26,720 nt of DNA from Ornithoclostridium faecigallinarum (GTDB lineage Bacteria > Bacillota > Clostridia > Christensenellales > UBA3700). The position numbers and the translations under genes were made by a program. Numbering within the stretch: the stretch's first letter is position 1; the number at the start of each line of letters is the position of its first letter. Of the stretch, positions 16,670-23,217 are shown piece by piece. Location: contig DVOI01000022.1 in assembly GCA_018713665.1 (NCBI GenBank), positions 1 through 26,720 of the forward strand, in the 5' to 3' direction. Under the pieces are notes generated by a model that was not told where the DNA came from, did no database searches, and saw only the letters and a program-made list of their open reading frames with translations.

Positions 16670-17646
16670 AGGGCGGCTTTCGCGCCGCCGCGGCGGTCGA
16701 TGTCAGACTTCATACAAGGCCGCTTTCGATTTTTGTATTTTTGGTCTCCGTGTTGATAATGATAGCGATAGTCGTGGAGTGCAGCAATCTTATCGGTGTC
16801 GGCGATCCGCATCGAACGACAGCCGAGGAGTATCGACAGCAGCTCGCCGATATAGAGAGGCAACTCGCCGCGCCGTCGTCGTCGCCTGTGGATCCGGCGG
16901 GTCACGAGGGTCTACTCTTTCGCAAGGCGATGATCGAGCGCTGTCTCGCGACCGGTACGTACACAAGTCAATATATCGAATTGGTCGCGCTCTCCGACGA
17001 CTATTCCGATTACGGGCAGAGGGAGTGCGTCTATTTCATGTTCGGCGTCGTCATTGCCGTGATCGCATTCATCTGCGCGATGAGAGGGGCGTGGCGGATG
17101 TCGGAGATGTGTTCGCCGCAGATCAAAATGCTCACGCTCGGCGATCGTTCGCGCGGCGAGATGCTCGCCGCAGGTTTTGCGTTTGACGCTGCGGCATTGA
17201 CGTTGTTGACGGTTGTCGCGTTTGCAATGCGCTCGATTTTGGCGGCTTCGCGCGGCATTGCCTATTTTTACGTCTACGGCGCGACCCCGCTTTTCGGCAG
17301 CGTTCACGAACTCTTTTTTGCTCAATTTTTGGCGGCGCTCGCTCTCGGTGCGGCGTGCTATTTTGGCGGTTTTCTCGCCGCGACGATCTCGCGCCGCTCA
17401 CGCGCGCTCGTCGGGATGACGGTATTTTTGTGTGCTGCCGCGCTGTTTGTCGCGATTGCCGCGGCTCTCGAATACTTCGTCCCCGACGGTCCGACGATGC
17501 TCCTGCAAATTCCTCTCTTCGGCGTCGCGTTCTCGCTTGCCGGATTCAGAGAATATCCCTATTGGGTGCAACTTGTGCTTTGCGCGCTCGCGATTGCCGC
17601 GTTTTTGCCGCTGTCTTTGCGCAAATACAAGAAGATCTCTCTCTAA
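16666..17646 (+). CDS. ABC transporter permease, six predicted helices (second of two)
   Basis: A 326-residue membrane protein starting with GTG at 16666, which overlaps the previous stop as GTGA and has GGGAGG at 16652-16657. Predicted helices: about residues 21-45 (from SIFVFLVSVLIMIAIVV), 125-147, 165-190, 212-238, 246-270 and 296-318, with a long external loop after helix 1. It resembles the preceding permease in layout, not obviously in sequence. It closes the exporter operon; only a weak hairpin at 17713-17733 follows before the perR promoter. The exported compound is unknown. Confidence 0.85.
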   Translation: MKGGFRAAAAVDVRLHTRPLSIFVFLVSVLIMIAIVVECSNLIGVGDPHRTTAEEYRQQLADIERQLAAPSSSPVDPAGHEGLLFRKAMIERCLATGTYTSQYIELVALSDDYSDYGQRECVYFMFGVVIAVIAFICAMRGAWRMSEMCSPQIKMLTLGDRSRGEMLAAGFAFDAAALTLLTVVAFAMRSILAASRGIAYFYVYGATPLFGSVHELFFAQFLAALALGAACYFGGFLAATISRRSRALVGMTVFLCAAALFVAIAAALEYFVPDGPTMLLQIPLFGVAFSLAGFREYPYWVQLVLCALAIAAFLPLSLRKYKKISL

Positions 17647-17712
17647 ACGACCGTATCAAAGCGTATATTCGCCGTCGCGCGGCAACGAAGATGTTTGTGT
17701 ACGCCGCCGTGA

Positions 17713-17742
17713 CGCCGCCGGCTCTATGCGGCGCGTTCTTTG
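17713..17742 (+). terminator. Weak terminator-like hairpin after the ABC operon
   Basis: CGCCGC (17713-17718) and GCGGCG (17728-17733) pair around a nine-base loop, followed by CGTTCTTTGT. The T-run is interrupted, so this is only a possible terminator. Confidence 0.35.
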
Positions 17743-17785
17743 TCGCCGAAGCGAAAAAGAAAATGAGAATTATTCCCAATTTTGC

Positions 17786-17814
17786 TTGACAACCCCTATT
17801 TGCTATGATATAAT
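17786..17814 (+). promoter_or_regulatory. perR-rbr promoter, full consensus
   Basis: TTGACA (17786-17791), 17-bp spacer, TATAAT (17809-17814). The -10 region lies in the imperfect palindrome ATGATATAATGAT (17804-17816), which might be a Fur/PerR-type operator, although it fits the PerR consensus poorly. The start is expected near 17821, with AAGGTAAAGG before ATG 17832. Confidence 0.85.
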
Positions 17815-17831
17815 GATGTCAAGGTAAAGGT

Positions 17832-18242
17832 ATGGCAGGCAATTATTCGGTACAACGCGAGACGATCTATCAGGTGCTCAAGTCCACCAAGACTCACCCG
17901 AGCGCCGATTGGGTATACCGCCGTTGCAGGGATGTGCTCCCGGGCATAGGGCTCGCGACCGTCTATCGCAACCTCGAATTGCTCGTCGAACAGGGCAGGG
18001 CGATCAAGATCAACGTCGCGCAGGGCAAGGACAGGTATGACGCGGACGTCACTCCGCACTTTCACACCGTCTGCCCGATATGCGGCAAGGTCAGCGATTG
18101 CGACACGGACGGGGTCCTCGCCAAGGCTTTGGACGGAGAGTGCGAAAGGCGCGGCTATCAAGGCTGGTCGCTGATTTTCACCGATGTCTGTCCCGACTGC
18201 CGATCAACAAAACAAATCAAGATCTCACGATCTGATCAATAA
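17832..18242 (+). CDS. perR: Fur-family peroxide-responsive repressor, PerR type
   Basis: A 136-residue DNA-binding repressor that senses peroxide by metal-catalysed oxidation. The winged-helix domain occupies about residues 1-70 (with GLATVYRNLELL as recognition helix region). Metal-site residues fall at H22, D70, H76, H78 and D89, with exactly the spacing of the regulatory site of Bacillus subtilis PerR (H37, D85, H91, H93, D104). Aspartate at the last position, where Fur has glutamate, favours PerR over Fur or Zur. Structural zinc cysteines are C81, C84, C120 and C123. It is co-transcribed with the rubrerythrin gene 21 bases downstream, as expected for an autoregulated peroxide-defence unit. 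Confidence 0.9.
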   Translation: MAGNYSVQRETIYQVLKSTKTHPSADWVYRRCRDVLPGIGLATVYRNLELLVEQGRAIKINVAQGKDRYDADVTPHFHTVCPICGKVSDCDTDGVLAKALDGECERRGYQGWSLIFTDVCPDCRSTKQIKISRSDQ

Positions 18243-18263
18243 AACCAATCGGAGGATAATATT

Positions 18264-18809
18264 ATGGCAAAATACGTTTGCACCATTTGCGGTTATGTTC
18301 ACGAGGGCGACAATCCGCCCGAAAAGTGCCCCATCTGCGGCGCTCCGGCGAGCAAGTTCGACAAGATGAGCGAGGAGCTCAGCTGGGCGGACGAGCACAG
18401 AGTCGGCGTTGCGAAAGGTCTCGACGAAGAGGTCGTGCAGGGCTTGCGCGAGAACTTCAACGGCGAGTGCTCCGAGGTCGGCATGTACCTCGCGATGAGC
18501 AGACAGGCGGAGCGCGAAGGCTATCCCGAGATCGCAGAGGCGTTCAAGAGATACGCGTTCGAGGAGGCGGAACACGCCGCCAAGTTTGCGGAGCTTTTGG
18601 GCGAAGTGCTGACCGCCGACACCAAGACCAACGTCAAGATGCGCATGGAGGCGGAGAACGGCGCTTGCTCCGGCAAGATGAAGATCGCAAAGCGCGCCAA
18701 AGAGCTCGGCTATGACGCCGTCCACGACACCGTCCACGAGATGGCAAAGGACGAGGCTCGCCACGGCTGCGGCTTCCAAGGGCTGTACAACAGATATTTC
18801 AAGAAATAA
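18264..18809 (+). CDS. Reverse rubrerythrin (N-terminal rubredoxin domain plus diiron domain)
   Basis: A 181-residue cytosolic peroxide-scavenging protein of anaerobes; reverse rubrerythrins reduce hydrogen peroxide (and in clostridia also oxygen) with electrons from NADH via partner proteins. The rubredoxin-like FeS4 site is at the N-terminus: C6, C9, C22 and C25 in YVCTICGYVH...KCPICGAP, the reverse of the classical domain order. The ferritin-like diiron part carries NFNGECSEVGMY, FEEAEHAAKF and KDEARHGCGF with the Glu/His ligands. GGAGG at 18251-18255 sets the ATG. No promoter is seen between perR and this gene. A terminator follows at 18842. Confidence 0.93.
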   Translation: MAKYVCTICGYVHEGDNPPEKCPICGAPASKFDKMSEELSWADEHRVGVAKGLDEEVVQGLRENFNGECSEVGMYLAMSRQAEREGYPEIAEAFKRYAFEEAEHAAKFAELLGEVLTADTKTNVKMRMEAENGACSGKMKIAKRAKELGYDAVHDTVHEMAKDEARHGCGFQGLYNRYFKK

Positions 18810-18841
18810 TTTGGCGGCGACACGCCGTATATTGCAAAATT

Positions 18842-18876
18842 TCCGCGTCGCGAATTTGCGGCGCGGATATTTTTTG
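18842..18876 (+). terminator. Terminator of the perR-rubrerythrin operon
   Basis: A 10-bp stem (18842-18851 with 18858-18867, one G-T pair) closes a GAATTT loop and is followed by TATTTTTTG. Confidence 0.85.
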
Positions 18877-18953
18877 CGGCATATGCAAGTTTTGCGCGGA
18901 GCGCGAGTTTTTGAAAGTCGGAAAAGTTCAACATTCACAAGCACTTTTCAACG

Positions 18954-19063
18954 AATTTGACGATAGATTTGCCGAAAAGTGCCGCAAATTTGACGATACA
19001 TCTGTCTCAAAATGCCGCAAATTTGACGATAGATTTGACAAAAAGTGCCGCAAATTTGACGAT
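18954..19063. repeat. 33-bp tandem repeat, 3.3 copies
   Basis: Units at 18954-18986, 18987-19019 and 19020-19052, plus a partial copy to 19063. Every unit starts with AATTTGACGAT and ends with TGCCGCA; the middle varies. Because 33 is a multiple of three and the unit lacks stops, several frames on both strands stay open and give 11-residue repeats (for example FDDRFAEKCRK forward and RQICGTFCQIY reverse). I see no start signal and no family match, so I treat it as a non-coding minisatellite between convergent genes. The rest of 18877-19164 holds nothing I can support. Confidence 0.85.
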
Positions 19064-19164
19064 GCTCATATTTTTGCACGATCGGGCGCGAGCGTCTCGA
19101 AAATTTTTGAGCGAAAAAATAAGCGTTTTCGTTCAAAATTGGATGCAAGACGAAAAACGGACGC

Positions 19165-19190
19165 AAAAAAGCGCGCCCGAAACGGCGCGC
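19165..19190 (-). terminator. Terminator of the DUF1846 gene
   Basis: GCGCGCC (19171-19177) and GGCGCGC (19184-19190) form a stem; on the minus strand it is followed by six T (A-run 19165-19170). It lies 20 bases behind the minus-strand stop. Confidence 0.85.
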
Positions 19191-19210
19191 TGTTGGTTTG
19201 TCATTTGCGC

Positions 19211-20704
19211 TTACTTTGCCTTGTGGTAAAGCTGTTTTGTCGAATAGATGGGTTCGCTGGTCACGTCCACGCCGAGTTTGCGGAAAATGGTCTCATCGAC
19301 GGGGGAGAGGATGACCGTCGTGTGCACTTGACATCCTTTGAGCTTGCGCACCTGTTTGAGCGCCTTTTTGGCGACGTCGTTCGTCGCCGCCGAGATGGAC
19401 AGCGCGATCAGCACTTCGTCCGTGTGCAGACGGGGATTGCGGCTGCCGAGCAGACCCGTTTTGAGTTCCTGTATCGGTTCGATCGCAATGGGCGAAAGCA
19501 GATTGATGTCGTCGTCGATGTGCGCGAGTTCTTTGAGCGCGTTGAGCAGCATCGCGGACGAACATCCGAACAGCGACGACGTCTTGCCGGTGACGATCTT
19601 GCCGTCCGGCAGTTCAATTGCCGCGGCGGGGGTGCCGGTGCGCTTTTCGCAGTCGAGCGCCGGTTTGACGACGTGGCGATAGTCTGTCGTCAGTCCCAAT
19701 TTGTCCATAATCAAAGCGATCTTGCCGACCTCGACGTCATTGTTGTTTCCGCGTCGCTGGGCAACGATCGCCTTGTAGTAGCGGCGGATGATCTCCTGTT
19801 TGCTCGCCTCGCAGCACACCTCGTCGTCGCAGATCGCGTAGCCCGCCATATTGACGCCCATGTCCGTCGGCGACTTGTAGGGGGAGTGCCCCATCAGCTT
19901 TTCGAAAAGCGCGTTGAGCACGGGGAAGATCTCGATGTCGCGGTTGTAGTTGACCGCAACCTTGCCGTATGCGCTCAAATGGTAGGGGTCGATCATATTG
20001 ACGTCGTTGAGGTCGGCGGTCGCCGCCTCGTAGGCGATGTTGACGGGATGGTCGAGCGGCAGGTTCCAGACAGGGAAGGTCTCGTACTTTGCATATCCCG
20101 CCTTGACGCCGCGCTTGTAGTCGTGATAGAGCTGCGACAGGCAGGTCGCCATCTTGCCGCTGCCGGGACCGGGGGCGGTGATGACGACAAGCTGCTTTGT
20201 CGTCTCGATATATTCGTTCTTGCCGTAGCCCTCGTCGCTGACGATGTGGGAGATGTTGTGGGGATAGCCCTCGATGTGGTAGTGGCGGTAGACTTTCAGT
20301 CCCAATTTTTCTAGCCTGTGTTTGAAAGCGATAGCTTTGACATTCTTTTCGTCAAATTGCGAAAGCACGACGCTGCCGACGTAAAGCCCTTTGCTGCGGA
20401 AGATGTCAATCAAGCGGAGCACGTCTTCGTCGTAGGTGATCCCGAGGTCGGCGCGCAGCTTGTTGGCGGCGATGTCGTTGCTGTTGATGACGATGACGAC
20501 CTCCGCCTTGTCTTTGAGCTCTTGCAGCATGACAATCTTGTTGTCGGGCGCAAAGCCGGGCAGCACGCGCGAGGCGTGAAAGTCGTCGAACAGCTTGCCG
20601 CCGAATTCGAGGTAGAGTTTGCCGCCGAATTCTTTGATGCGCTTGTCGATGCATTCCGATTGCATTGTCAAATACTTTTTGCTGTCAAAACCTATTTTGT
20701 CCAT
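19211..20704 (-). CDS. DUF1846 domain protein
   Basis: A 497-residue cytosolic protein matching, by its overall sequence pattern, the DUF1846 family that is widespread in Bacillota and Actinomycetota. The family's biochemical role is not established as far as I know. Visible features: MDKIGFDSKKYLTMQSECI at the N-terminus, a glycine-rich P-loop-like segment APGPGSGK at residues 177-184 followed by MATCLSQLYHD, and DMGVNMAGYAI. The P-loop-like segment suggests nucleotide or phosphate binding (inference). ATG at 20704 is preceded by GAGG with a four-base gap. The gene is alone, with a terminator behind it and the apbE gene divergent upstream. The large forward frame antisense to it is a shadow. 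Confidence 0.88.
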   Translation of the reverse strand: MDKIGFDSKKYLTMQSECIDKRIKEFGGKLYLEFGGKLFDDFHASRVLPGFAPDNKIVMLQELKDKAEVVIVINSNDIAANKLRADLGITYDEDVLRLIDIFRSKGLYVGSVVLSQFDEKNVKAIAFKHRLEKLGLKVYRHYHIEGYPHNISHIVSDEGYGKNEYIETTKQLVVITAPGPGSGKMATCLSQLYHDYKRGVKAGYAKYETFPVWNLPLDHPVNIAYEAATADLNDVNMIDPYHLSAYGKVAVNYNRDIEIFPVLNALFEKLMGHSPYKSPTDMGVNMAGYAICDDEVCCEASKQEIIRRYYKAIVAQRRGNNNDVEVGKIALIMDKLGLTTDYRHVVKPALDCEKRTGTPAAAIELPDGKIVTGKTSSLFGCSSAMLLNALKELAHIDDDINLLSPIAIEPIQELKTGLLGSRNPRLHTDEVLIALSISAATNDVAKKALKQVRKLKGCQVHTTVILSPVDETIFRKLGVDVTSEPIYSTKQLYHKAK

Positions 20705-20755
20705 AAAACCTCAACATTTCCGCCGTCGCGCCGCGACGACGATCACCACGAAAAC

Positions 20756-20761
20756 ATTATA
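20756..20761 (-). promoter_or_regulatory. Possible -10 box of the DUF1846 gene
   Basis: TATAAT on the minus strand, about 50 bases before the ATG. No convincing -35 element at 16-18 bp is seen; TTGAGC lies 21 bp away. A short palindrome (CGTCGCGCCGCGACG, 20724-20738) lies in the would-be leader. Confidence 0.45.
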
Positions 20762-20872
20762 GTAATATGATAGCGTATCGCCGCTCAAAATGCAATCGCC
20801 GCGCGCGACTTTTTCGACATTTTTTCGCTTGATTTTCGGCACGCGCGAGATACGCCTCATATGCGGAAAAAC

Positions 20873-20901
20873 TTGAAGTTCGGAGCGGCTTTTGCTATAA
20901 T
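20873..20901 (+). promoter_or_regulatory. apbE promoter, leaderless geometry
   Basis: TTGAAG (20873-20878), 17-bp spacer, TATAAT (20896-20901), then six bases to ATG 20908. The predicted transcription start coincides with the ATG. A GGAG (20902-20905) lies inside the interval, two bases before the ATG. Confidence 0.75.
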
Positions 20902-20907
20902 GGAGAT

Positions 20908-22101
20908 ATGGACAAAAAAAGAACCGCATTCATCCTGACAGCTTTGTTGGCGCTTGCCGCCGTCGTCATTTCGGCGGCAGGTTGCAGCTATGTCGTCGAC
21001 GGTGTCGACGTGAGCGGATACATTCCGGTGACGCTGACGACTTACGCGCGGTTCGATTGCGAGACCGCCGTAAACGTCTATGTCGCGGACGACGGCGAAA
21101 AGGAAAGGCTCTTCGCGCTTTGGAACGACGAGATCTTGCCCTTGCTTGCCGAGGTCGAGACCTCGCTGAGCTGCTATTCCGATCCCGACGAAGGGGCGAT
21201 CGCGCGCTTTAACGCCGCCGCGCCCGGCGAGAGGGTGAGGCTGGACGAGTGCGCGTACGAGGCGATCGAGATGTGTCTGCAAGTGTATCGGGAGACGGAA
21301 GGCGCGTTCAATCCGGCGACAGCGCGCTCGCTCGATCTTTGGGGGTTCACCGACAGGTTTTTGAGCGACGGCTACGCGCCCGTCGAGGCGTACGACCGCG
21401 CCGATCCGCACACGCAGCTGCCCGAGCAAAAATATATTTCTGCGTTTGCGGAACTTGCCGAAAAGTTCGGCGGAGTGACGCTTCAAGAGGACGAGAGCGG
21501 TTTTTATGCAATCAAGCCCGAGGACGGCTGTGTCACCGTGGACGGCGCCGACTATTCGCTTGCGCTCGAGCTCGGCGGCATAGGCAAGGGCATCGCAGCG
21601 GACGAGATAGCCTCATTGCTTGTCGAGCGCGGCTTCAAGTACGGCTATGTCTCCGTCGGCGGCAGCAGTCTCGTCATGCTCGCCAACGCCGCACGCATGA
21701 CCGGCGGCAATACCGGGCTGTTCGACGTGTCCGTCGTCGATCCCTATAAGGGCGGGCACTACTACCGTCACTATTGCCGCGACGTCGCCGTTTCTACCAG
21801 CGGCAACTACCGCAATTCCTATTCGATCGACGGACGCGTCTATTCGCACATCATCGGCAGGGACGGCGTGCCCTATGACACCGGGGTAGTGACCGCGAGT
21901 CTGTTCGGTCCGTCTGCGGCGCTTTGCGACGCCTACACGACCGCGATGTGCGTGATGGGCATGGCAGACGGTGAGGCGGCGGCGTTCGCTTCAAAATTGA
22001 AAAATTACGGATATGTGTTGATCTACGAAACAAATGAGCCGACGATACACACAAATTTGAGCGGCGAAAATTTGCGCGGATACGCCGAGGTGAGGGGATG
22101 A
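20908..22101 (+). CDS. apbE: ApbE-family FAD:protein FMN transferase, lipoprotein
   Basis: A 397-residue extracytoplasmic lipoprotein. ApbE enzymes attach FMN covalently to threonine residues of partner proteins (for example Rnf or Nqr subunits, or extracellular flavoproteins). The N-terminus has KK(R), a hydrophobic stretch and the lipobox SAAGC, with C26 as the lipidated residue. Family blocks: SLSCYSDPDEGAIARFN, GAFNPATARSLDLWGF, LELGGIGKGIAADEI, YVSVGGSS, SHIIGRDG and the late DAYTTAMCVMGM (Mg/FAD site region). The flavoprotein target is not encoded nearby. ATG 20908 gives the signal peptide; there is no other upstream start below the promoter. The stop overlaps the ATG of the next gene by four bases. 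Confidence 0.92.
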   Translation: MDKKRTAFILTALLALAAVVISAAGCSYVVDGVDVSGYIPVTLTTYARFDCETAVNVYVADDGEKERLFALWNDEILPLLAEVETSLSCYSDPDEGAIARFNAAAPGERVRLDECAYEAIEMCLQVYRETEGAFNPATARSLDLWGFTDRFLSDGYAPVEAYDRADPHTQLPEQKYISAFAELAEKFGGVTLQEDESGFYAIKPEDGCVTVDGADYSLALELGGIGKGIAADEIASLLVERGFKYGYVSVGGSSLVMLANAARMTGGNTGLFDVSVVDPYKGGHYYRHYCRDVAVSTSGNYRNSYSIDGRVYSHIIGRDGVPYDTGVVTASLFGPSAALCDAYTTAMCVMGMADGEAAAFASKLKNYGYVLIYETNEPTIHTNLSGENLRGYAEVRG

Positions 22102-22562
22102 GCGGCAAGGTGTTTTCGAGGGTGAGAGGCGGCGGCTTTTTCAAGCGCGCCGACATCGTCGTCTATGCGCTGATCGCCGTCGTCGCAATCGTGCTGCTGC
22201 TCGTGTTTTTGCTTCCGAGCGACGAGGGGTTGAGCGGCTTTGAGATCACCTATGACGGCGCGACCGTGCTCACCTATGACTTTGACGACGGTTTGACGGT
22301 CAAAGACGCGTTCAGGGACGCGGTCGAGACGACGGAAGGAGACGGCGGCTTATATTTGACCGTGACCACCGCAGACGGCGTCAACACCTGCTTTGTCGAT
22401 TTCGGCGAGCGCAGCGTCAAGATGACCGACGCCGATTGCTCCGTCTCCAAAGATTGCACCTATATGCCGGCGCTTGACGGCGGCGACGGCGCGATCGTAT
22501 GCGTCCCCAACCGCATCCGCATAGTCCCCGTTGGCGGCATATCTGCGCCGGTGACGGGGTAG
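22098..22562 (+). CDS. NusG domain II-containing membrane-anchored protein
   Basis: A 154-residue protein with one transmembrane helix (about residues 17-36, VVYALIAVVAIVLLLVF) and an external NusG-domain-II (DUF1312-type) fold. The family pattern is seen at the C-terminus: VKMTDADCSVSKDC (two cysteines), then DGAIVCVPNRIRIV with a third. The family often sits beside apbE in Bacillota; its role is unproven, perhaps linked to extracellular flavin or redox proteins. The ATG overlaps the apbE stop (ATGA), so the two are coupled. After the TAG stop the frame stays open for 48 more codons in AT-richer DNA. No terminator is evident. Confidence 0.85.
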   Translation: MSGKVFSRVRGGGFFKRADIVVYALIAVVAIVLLLVFLLPSDEGLSGFEITYDGATVLTYDFDDGLTVKDAFRDAVETTEGDGGLYLTVTTADGVNTCFVDFGERSVKMTDADCSVSKDCTYMPALDGGDGAIVCVPNRIRIVPVGGISAPVTG

Positions 22563-22771
22563 GTGTTTTCCTTTGACTTCATAAAAAAGATAGAGCAAAA
22601 CGGTCTTATTTTGAAAGCCGAAGTGCCTTTTTTTGTGAGGACAGCATCGGCTGATTTAACATTTGATATTATTATAGCCGAAAATGTGCTCGATGCAAGA
22701 GCATTTTGACAGCCGTCAAGCGATAGGTTGTCGACACGGTCAAGCGGCAAGCAAGTCTTGCAAGGGTGTGA
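22563..22771. other. Intergenic stretch, AT-richer, no supported gene
   Basis: Between the NusG-II stop and the Rex-like repeats. A 48-codon frame (GTG 22563 to TGA 22709) continues in phase with the upstream gene but has no ribosome site, and the minus strand is also open here. No hairpin with a T-run was recognised. Confidence 0.4.
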
Positions 22772-22841
22772 GTGTCAAAAAATTAACATCAAAGAGATTG
22801 TTTTGTGAAAAAATTGACATTTCGTGTGAAAAAGTTAACAC
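22772..22841. promoter_or_regulatory. Three tandem Rex-like palindromic repeats
   Basis: Copies GTGTCAAAAAATTAACAT (22772-22789), TTGTGAAAAAATTGACAT (22803-22820) and GTGTGAAAAAGTTAACAC (22824-22841) share the form TGTSAA-N4-TTRACA, close to the Rex operator TTGTGAA-N4-TTCACAA. Start-to-start distances are 31 and 21 bp, near three and two helical turns, so the copies face the same side of the helix. They lie directly upstream of a promoter at 22861-22889. The assignment to Rex is inference from the consensus. Confidence 0.6.
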
Positions 22842-22860
22842 ACTATTTTTACAAAAAGCG

Positions 22861-22889
22861 TTGAAAACGGCGGCGATTTGGGTTACAAT
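22861..22889 (+). promoter_or_regulatory. Promoter upstream of a gene-free transcribable region
   Basis: TTGAAA (22861-22866), 17-bp spacer, TACAAT (22884-22889); the start is expected near 22896. No convincing gene follows before adhE, 560 bases away. It may drive a small RNA or a long adhE leader. Confidence 0.65.
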
Positions 22890-22895
22890 GGAGAC

Positions 22896-23042
22896 GATAA
22901 GGCTTGGTCGGCGGCGGTCGAAAAGACGCGCCGTCGGACGGGGCGGGATCGAAATGACGATACATCGGGCGACTGCAGCGGGCGCATTGCCGAGCACATC
23001 GGGTTGCGCGAGGAGGTAAGCGAGGGCGCGGACGGCTTTTTG
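22896..23042 (+). other. Possible structured transcript between the two promoters
   Basis: Behind the 22861 promoter are foldable elements: GCGCA...CCGA with TCGG...TGCGC (22982-23009), a bulged stem closed by GTC-GAAAA-GAC (near 22918-22930), and GCCGTC (22930-22935) complementary to GACGGC (23031-23036), which is followed by five T (23037-23041). A small RNA of about 145 bases is possible. A 67-codon frame crosses the region but has no ribosome site and resembles nothing known. A decayed gene is the alternative. Confidence 0.3.
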
Positions 23043-23158
23043 TTCGGCACGGCAGGGCAAAGCGCGTTTGGATATACCTAAAATCACCGAAAATATGCAA
23101 CGATTTCGGGCGGTTTGAGGATATTGTTAAAAATTTGTCAAATACCCCCGCAATTTTG

Positions 23159-23187
23159 TTGACAAGCCCAAAGCAAACCAATATAAT
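23159..23187 (+). promoter_or_regulatory. adhE promoter, full consensus
   Basis: TTGACA (23159-23164), 17-bp spacer, TATAAT (23182-23187); the start is expected near 23194. Exact consensus suggests very strong transcription unless repressed, which fits a repressor site just downstream. Confidence 0.88.
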
Positions 23188-23199
23188 ATATGGCAAGAG

Positions 23200-23217
23200 T
23201 TGTGAATTTTTTAACAA
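23200..23217. promoter_or_regulatory. Rex-type operator overlapping the adhE transcription start region
   Basis: TTGTGAATTTTTTAACAA: half-sites TTGTGAA and TTAACAA around four bases, as in Rex operators of clostridia. It covers about +7 to +24, a position that would block transcription when NADH is low. A poorer candidate, with only the left half matching, lies at 23124-23141 upstream of the promoter. Rex control of adhE is established in several Bacillota; here it is inferred. Confidence 0.75.

Noticed and set aside
14973..17646. Lantibiotic immunity or biosynthesis locus
   Set aside because: Only the transporter genes are present; no precursor peptide, modification enzyme or sensor kinase is next to them.
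17804..17816. PerR box in the perR promoter
   Set aside because: ATGATATAATGAT is a weak palindrome and does not fit the PerR consensus well; mentioned only as possible.
18954..19063. Possible CRISPR array
   Set aside because: The units are head to tail without unique spacers, too few, and no cas genes are present.
18911..20314. 467-residue forward frame spanning the 33-bp repeats and antisense to DUF1846
   Set aside because: Most of it is the shadow of a recognisable minus-strand protein, and the only start is a TTG without ribosome site.
22878..23081. 67-codon forward frame as a small gene
   Set aside because: It starts with TTG inside the promoter, has no ribosome site and no recognisable sequence; kept only as part of the uncertain region.
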